From positions 62,001-126,000 of the forward strand of contig JAHWKW010000009.1 in NCBI GenBank assembly GCA_019347675.1: DNA of 64,000 bases, read 5' to 3'. This stretch comes from Actinomycetota bacterium (GTDB taxonomy: Bacteria; Actinomycetota; Nitriliruptoria; Nitriliruptorales; JAHWKO01). Each line of letters opens with the position of its first letter. The first letter of the stretch is position 1. Position numbers and translations under genes: made by a program. Shown here piece after piece: positions 59,823-64,000 of this stretch. The notes under the pieces are model-generated. The model did not search any database. It was not told the DNA's origin and saw only the letters and a program-made list of their open reading frames with translations.

Positions 59823-61259
59823 TCACGCGGTCACGGGACGGTCGCCACCCGCCGCAGCATAGAGTCCCTCCGCAGTGAGATCGCTACGTTGCGTCACTGC
59901 CTGGGTTCCGCGACGTGTCGCGTCGACCAGCCACACGTCGCGGCCCTCGGCGCGGAGGCGCGACGCGGCGTGTGCCGCGCCGGCGCCGGTGAGCGCGACC
60001 GCCTTGGCCTCCGGGATGTCCGCTTCGGTCACATCGACCAACAGCGCTCCAGCCGGCGGCTCGGCCACCACCGGCACCGCGTCCACACCCGGGAACCAGT
60101 GCTCCAGCGCCACGACCCGCAGGGTCGCGAGCGCACGATCCACCAGCCCGGCCGGCAGAGCCCCACGGGCGCGGACCAGCTCGGGTCCCCGCGCGGCCAC
60201 CGCCACACGGTGCCCTTCGGACAGGTCACAGACCTCCTGGGCCCGCACGGACAGCTCGTGCGTCCCGATCGTCCGCGCGTGAGCGATGATCTCCTGCTTG
60301 TCCAGCCCGGCCAGGGGCCGCAGCATCAGGCGCGAACAGCAGCGATCGATCTCCCGCAGGTGCCGCAGCGTCTGGCTGGACACCTGACCCACCGACTCGC
60401 CGGTGACGATCGCCGGGGCTCCGATGTGGTCGGCCAGCCGGTCGGCCGCCTCGACCATCAGCTGCTTCAGGATCACCTGGCGGAACGCCGGGGCGATCTC
60501 GCGCTGGATCGCCGCCTGGGTTTCAGCGAAGTCGACGATCCACGCCAGCGGGCTGGTGCCTCCGCCCCAGCGGTGCCACAGCTCGCGGCTCACCGCAAGC
60601 GCGTGGTCGGCCTGGGCGCAGCGCAGCTGGAGGTGGAACACGTCCATGGGGCTGCCCTTGCGCATCAGCATCCAGGCAGCCACCGGAGAGTCGAACCCGC
60701 CCGACACCATCGCCAGGCACGGCTCCTGGGTCCCCAAGGGCAGACCTCCGGGGCCATCGCGGCTGTCGTCGACCAGCCAGGCGCGGTCGTGCACGACGAG
60801 GACCTCGACGACCTCCTGGGGATCATCGAGGTTGACACCCGCCGAGTCGTGCAGGAGCGCCGAGCCGATCGCGCGTTCCGCGTCCATCGAGGACCAGCCG
60901 TGGTCGCCGTGGCGGCGGACGCGGACGGCGAAGATCCGGTCGCGGATGCGGTCGCGGACCCGGTTGGCCACGGCGGACACCAGGTCATCCACCGACCTGG
61001 CGCCGGGCAGCGGCCGCGCCCGCTCCACCCGGTGCACACCGAACGTGCTGCACGCCGCCGCCGTGACCGCGTCCGGGTCGTCGGCGGTCAGAAGCAGACG
61101 TCCGGCGTCGAGCTGATCGGCGACGAACGTCGCTCCCCGGCGGCGAGCGGCCGCCTGCAGGTTGTCCTCGAGGACGGTGCGGAACCGCCGCCGCGTCCGC
61201 GGTGACTTGGTGTAGACCTCACCGGCGAGTGTGACGATCAGTGCGTCGGCATGCGGCAT
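59823..61259 (-). CDS. thiI: tRNA 4-thiouridine synthetase ThiI
   Basis: ThiI thiolates U8 of tRNA using persulfide sulfur and ATP. The 478-residue product has the N-terminal ferredoxin-like/THUMP region, the PP-loop MVSGGFDSPVAAWMLMRKG near residue 190, the conserved VFHLQLRCAQADHA and GESVGQVSSQTLRHL motifs, and a C-terminal extension of about 100 residues (LLVDVTEADIPEAKAVALTG). The extension is not a rhodanese with an active Cys. Length near 480 is as in E. coli. Its Cys-344-like position lies in QEVCDLSEG. It is divergent from the TIGR02587 gene. Confidence 0.9.
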   Translation of the reverse strand: MPHADALIVTLAGEVYTKSPRTRRRFRTVLEDNLQAAARRRGATFVADQLDAGRLLLTADDPDAVTAAACSTFGVHRVERARPLPGARSVDDLVSAVANRVRDRIRDRIFAVRVRRHGDHGWSSMDAERAIGSALLHDSAGVNLDDPQEVVEVLVVHDRAWLVDDSRDGPGGLPLGTQEPCLAMVSGGFDSPVAAWMLMRKGSPMDVFHLQLRCAQADHALAVSRELWHRWGGGTSPLAWIVDFAETQAAIQREIAPAFRQVILKQLMVEAADRLADHIGAPAIVTGESVGQVSSQTLRHLREIDRCCSRLMLRPLAGLDKQEIIAHARTIGTHELSVRAQEVCDLSEGHRVAVAARGPELVRARGALPAGLVDRALATLRVVALEHWFPGVDAVPVVAEPPAGALLVDVTEADIPEAKAVALTGAGAAHAASRLRAEGRDVWLVDATRRGTQAVTQRSDLTAEGLYAAAGGDRPVTA

Positions 61260-61405
61260 CGGCGGTCTCCTGCAGGTGGCTCCAAGTCAGGGTAGGGCCC
61301 AACCCGGTCCCTGCGGGGCCCGAGGCGGAACGCGTGCCTGTACCCGGCCCTTCCCGACCGGGTGCCTGTGTCGCGTCGCGGTGCTGTGGTGGTGTACTGG
61401 CGCTC

Positions 61406-62230
61406 ATGAGCCAGACCGCGGTGCCGTCGACGCGCGACCTGCTCCTGGGCGTCGCGCGTGCCGGCGGTGGGGCGGTGCTGTTCTCGCTCCCGATGCTGAT
61501 GACCATGGAACTGTGGCAGTTCGGCGGGACGCTACGGCCGTGGCGGATCGCGACGTTCGTGGCGCTGACCCTGCCGTTGCTCGTGGCTCTGGCCCGCTAC
61601 CTGGGGTTCCGCGACACGACCGGACTCGGGTGGGCCGATCATCTGGCCGACGGCTTGGTGGCCTACGCGGTGGGGGTGATCGCCTCGGCGGCGATCCTCA
61701 CCATGATCGGTGTGCTGCACGCCGACCGGTCTCTGGGGGAGGTGGTCGGGATCGTCGCGATCGAGTCGGTCCCGGCATCGATCGGCGCGGCGATCGGACG
61801 CAGCCAGATCACCGCGGGTGTGGATCGCGCACGACGTGAGATCGAAGGCTACGGCGACGAGATCCTGCTGATGGGGGTCGGGGCGATCGTGCTCTCGTTC
61901 AACATCGCCCCCACCGACGAGATCCCTCTGTTGGCCCTACAGGTCGGGACCGTTCGGTCGCTCACGCTGTTGGTGATCTCGGTCGTGTTGATGCACGCGA
62001 TCGTGTACGGGGTGGGTTTCCGCGGCCAGCACCGCTCGGACGCCCCGGTGTGGTCGGTGTTCTTCGGGTTCACCCTGGCCGGGTACGGGGTGGCGCTGCT
62101 GGTCTCGGCGTACCTGCTGTGGCTGTTCGGACGTTTCGACGACGTGGCGCTGATCGTCGCCGCGACCCGGACCGTGGTGCTGGCGCTGCCCGCGGCGCTC
62201 GGGGCGGCCGCCGCGCGGCTCCTGCTGTGA
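61406..62230 (+). CDS. TIGR02587-family integral membrane protein
   Basis: The 274-residue protein has about seven membrane helices, starting DLLLGVARAGGGAVLFSLPM and with TMELWQFGGTLRPWRIA after the first, and the AIESVPASIGAAIGRSQI segment. These fit the uncharacterised TIGR02587 family, which is described as always paired with TIGR02588. The next gene overlaps by 4 bases (GTGA) and fits that partner. The ATG at 61406 is chosen. Function unknown. Confidence 0.8.
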   Translation: MSQTAVPSTRDLLLGVARAGGGAVLFSLPMLMTMELWQFGGTLRPWRIATFVALTLPLLVALARYLGFRDTTGLGWADHLADGLVAYAVGVIASAAILTMIGVLHADRSLGEVVGIVAIESVPASIGAAIGRSQITAGVDRARREIEGYGDEILLMGVGAIVLSFNIAPTDEIPLLALQVGTVRSLTLLVISVVLMHAIVYGVGFRGQHRSDAPVWSVFFGFTLAGYGVALLVSAYLLWLFGRFDDVALIVAATRTVVLALPAALGAAAARLLL

Positions 62231-62655
62231 CCCTCGGGGGCGGCGACGCCGGCAGCGATCGCGATCCGGTCGTGTTGGGATCGGGTACCCCGCTGCTGGA
62301 GTGGGTCATCGCTCTGATCGGTGCGGCTTTGGCCGTCGCCATCCTGGTGGTCCTGGTGCTGTCGGCCGTCAACCGCTCGGACGGGCCACCGCAGCCGCAG
62401 GCCAGGCCACATGCCACGGTGACACAGCCCGACAGCTACCTGGTCACCGTCGATGTGATCAACCGCGGCGGGACGGCCGCCACGGGGGTGCAGATCCAGG
62501 GTGAGCTCCACGCCAGCGGGGCGGTCGTCGAGCGCACCGAGGCCGTGGTCGACGTGCTCCCCCCATCGAGCAGTCGCCGGGTCGGGCTGGTGTTCGAACG
62601 TGACCCCGCAGCGCACGAGGTCCGCGTGCGGGTGATCGGCTTCGAGCAGCCGTAG
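62227..62655 (+). CDS. TIGR02588-family protein, partner of the preceding membrane protein
   Basis: The 142-residue protein has one N-terminal helix (LLEWVIALIGAALAVAILVV) and an outer beta-rich domain (DSYLVTVDVINRGGTAATGV, VVDVLPPSSSRRVGLVFER). This is the TIGR02588 pattern. The GTG at 62227 overlaps the previous stop, so the two are translated together. The outer domain probably contacts the loops of the seven-helix partner. Confidence 0.8.
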   Translation: MTLGGGDAGSDRDPVVLGSGTPLLEWVIALIGAALAVAILVVLVLSAVNRSDGPPQPQARPHATVTQPDSYLVTVDVINRGGTAATGVQIQGELHASGAVVERTEAVVDVLPPSSSRRVGLVFERDPAAHEVRVRVIGFEQP

Positions 62656-62805
62656 CTCGCTGCCCCCGAGGCGGACATCGTCCGAACGTCCAACTCGTGG
62701 TACGGGGCCCGACGTTCGACCGCACGGCTGGGTCGCCGTACCGCCCGACCGGCGCTGGGCTGGCATCGACTGCGACATCGCCAAGGCGACCGAGGGAAGA
62801 CACCC

Positions 62806-63207
62806 GTGAAGCACGACGAGTTCATCGGCTACGTTCAGGCGCGCGCCCGGCTCGACTCACGCGGTGCCGCCGAGCAGGCCACGCGGGCGACGCTGGAGAC
62901 GTTGGCGACCCGACTCGGTGGCGGCCTGCCCAGCAACGTCGCGGCCCAGCTCCCACCCGAGCTAGGACTGCACCTCGAGCGCAGCGAGGACGAGACGGAC
63001 CGATTCGGGATCACGGAGTTCTACGAACGGGTGGCACAGGTCGAGTCACCCGGCACCGACCTGCCGCAGGCGGCCTTCCACGCTCGCGCGGTGATCTCGG
63101 TGCTGCGCGACGCGGTCAGCCAGGGCACGGTCGACAACCTCCGCGCCGCGCTGCCGGCGGAGTTCTCCGAGCTGTTCACGTGGGAAGGCGGCCAGGCGGG
63201 CGCCTGA
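62806..63207 (+). CDS. DUF2267-family protein
   Basis: The 133-residue soluble protein (GTG start) has the DUF2267 layout: FIGYVQARARLDSRGAAEQA at the start, then TLETLATRLGGGLPSNVAAQ, LPPELGLHL, and a second similar half (ARAVISVLRDAVSQGTVDNL, ending LPAEFSELF). The two halves look like an internal duplication of a helical unit. The role is unknown. It lies 150 bp after the TIGR02588 gene. Confidence 0.85.
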   Translation: MKHDEFIGYVQARARLDSRGAAEQATRATLETLATRLGGGLPSNVAAQLPPELGLHLERSEDETDRFGITEFYERVAQVESPGTDLPQAAFHARAVISVLRDAVSQGTVDNLRAALPAEFSELFTWEGGQAGA

Positions 63208-63251
63208 CGGCTGCAAACCCGGCCAGCTCCGCGCGATATCGAGGAGGCCGC

Positions 63252-64000
63252 GTGCACGCCGACCCACAGCACGCTCTGGCCCAGAGTCAACGCACGCGAC
63301 GGACGCAGCGACGTCGCCTGCTGGAGGTGCGAGGCCTGGTGGGCGGGCACCGCGCCCCGCACCGCGACATCCGACTGACGGCGGCAGACGGCACCCGGCT
63401 GGCCGCCTCGTTCCTGCCAGGGCCATCCCGCGACGCGCCCGTGGTCGTGATCGTCCACGGGTTCGCCGCGCACCGACGCAAACCCGCGTACGCCCTCCTG
63501 GCCGACGTGCTCGCCGGAACCATGTCGGTCCTCGCGCTCGACCTGCGGGGTCACGGCGACTCCGGCGGCTGGTGCACCCTCGGCGGCCGCGAACGGCTCG
63601 ACGTCGCCGCAGCGCTGCGCGCCGTCCGCGAGGCCGGCCACCGGCGGGTCGCCGCGGTCGGCCTGTCGATGGGCGGGACCGCGGTGCTGCACGCCCTGGC
63701 GCACGGGGCGCCAGCCGACGCCGCCGTGGTCATCTCGACGCCGTCGGTGGTCGGCGTCGTGGAGACCCAGGCCCTGGCCGGCCTCGACGACGTGTGGCGA
63801 ACCGCCTGGAAGCGGGTCGGCTTGCGGCTGCTGACCGGGGTCCGGCTGGCGGCGCCCCGCGGCTTCGACGCGCTACCGGACCCGCGCGAGCTGGCCGCCA
63901 AGGTCGACCTGCCGCTGCTGGTGGTGCACGGCGAGGACGACCACTTCTTCCCGTTCCGCCACGGCGCGCAGCTCCACGTCGCGGCGGCCGGACCGGCGAC
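63252..64000 (+). CDS. Alpha/beta-hydrolase, 5' part (runs off the right edge)
   Basis: About 249 codons are visible from a GTG at 63252, with GAGGAGG 7 nt upstream. The fold is clear: VVVIVHGFAAHRRKPAYALL near residue 60 (HGF oxyanion turn), LALDLRGHGDSGG, and the nucleophile elbow AVGLSMGGTAVL with the Ser. The acid Asp lies in LLVVHGEDDHFFPF; the His lies past the edge. Serine hydrolase of unknown substrate, esterase-like. An N-terminal stretch of about 40 residues is Arg-rich, without a signal peptide. Confidence 0.88.
   Translation, partial: MHADPQHALAQSQRTRRTQRRRLLEVRGLVGGHRAPHRDIRLTAADGTRLAASFLPGPSRDAPVVVIVHGFAAHRRKPAYALLADVLAGTMSVLALDLRGHGDSGGWCTLGGRERLDVAAALRAVREAGHRRVAAVGLSMGGTAVLHALAHGAPADAAVVISTPSVVGVVETQALAGLDDVWRTAWKRVGLRLLTGVRLAAPRGFDALPDPRELAAKVDLPLLVVHGEDDHFFPFRHGAQLHVAAAGPA

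Overview
The window looks like a chromosomal segment of a very high-GC actinomycete-type bacterium (Actinomycetota). The evidence is pervasive GC-rich third codon positions, frequent GTG starts, the gene order tig-clpP-clpX-valS-folC-ndk-mreBCD-mrdA-rodA-rng-rplU-rpmA-obg-proB, a fused MrpA-MrpB antiporter subunit, a Pkn-type Ser/Thr kinase and a C-terminal NuoL/M/N set. A rod-shape elongasome (MreBCD, PBP2, RodA) is present. A deep-branching class such as Nitriliruptoria or Euzebyia would fit, but that is inference.

Region 1 (1-21.5 kb) is core chromosome, almost all on the minus strand. From its upstream end it reads trigger factor, ClpP, ClpX (protein folding and turnover), ValRS, FolC, NDK, a short RadC-like MPN protein, MreB-MreC-MreD-PBP2-RodA (lateral wall synthesis), RNase E/G, ribosomal proteins L21 and L27, the ribosome-assembly GTPase Obg, and the start of ProB (cut by the window edge). 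A secreted CAP-domain protein with a polyproline linker and a conserved hypothetical protein are inserted on the plus strand.

Region 2 (21.6-30.2 kb) holds tRNA-Pro(TGG) and tRNA-Gly(TCC). A tight run of five tiny single-pass membrane proteins follows, then a complete mrpAB-C-D-E-F-G Na+(K+)/H+ antiporter operon with stop/start overlaps, and a convergent CDF metal-ion exporter.

Region 3 (30.2-44.3 kb) is a ragged accessory region. It has loose gene spacing, decayed genes (transposase tail, SRPBCC protein, MBL/CWB2 protein, truncated ArsR, sigma-factor stub), a perfect 4 x 24-bp tandem repeat and a large palindrome. Intact genes include two paralogous channel-like membrane proteins facing opposite ways, an ornithine-cyclodeaminase-family enzyme of lower GC, a GlxA-type regulator, a VOC protein, a RibD-like reductase, a YciI protein and an ArsR regulator. 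Matching ACGGAC(A/G)TCCGT palindromes lie upstream of the ArsR gene and in a divergent promoter serving a cysteine-rich four-helix (copper-storage-like) protein.

Region 4 (44.8-53.8 kb) is the most unusual part. It is a nine-gene NADH-dehydrogenase-like operon, nuoA-[nuoB/D fusion]-nuoH-nuoJ-nuoK-nuoL-nuoM-nuoN, followed by a cupredoxin lipoprotein. There is no nuoC, E, F, G or I. The NuoB/D-like fusion contains no cysteine at all, so it cannot carry the N2 iron-sulfur cluster. NuoN has Glu where the TM7 channel Lys should be, NuoM has Asp where the TM5 Glu should be, and NuoJ ends in a His/Gly repeat tail. The likely product is a membrane-arm-only, redox-inactive ion-translocating complex, perhaps linked to metal handling.

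Region 5 (53.8-64 kb) holds an atypical PRPP synthetase, a P2-type cation ATPase, a charged-tail lipoprotein overlapping a Ser/Thr kinase, an ACT-repeat protein, ThiI, a TIGR02587/TIGR02588 membrane pair, a DUF2267 protein and the 5' part of an alpha/beta hydrolase gene that runs off the window.
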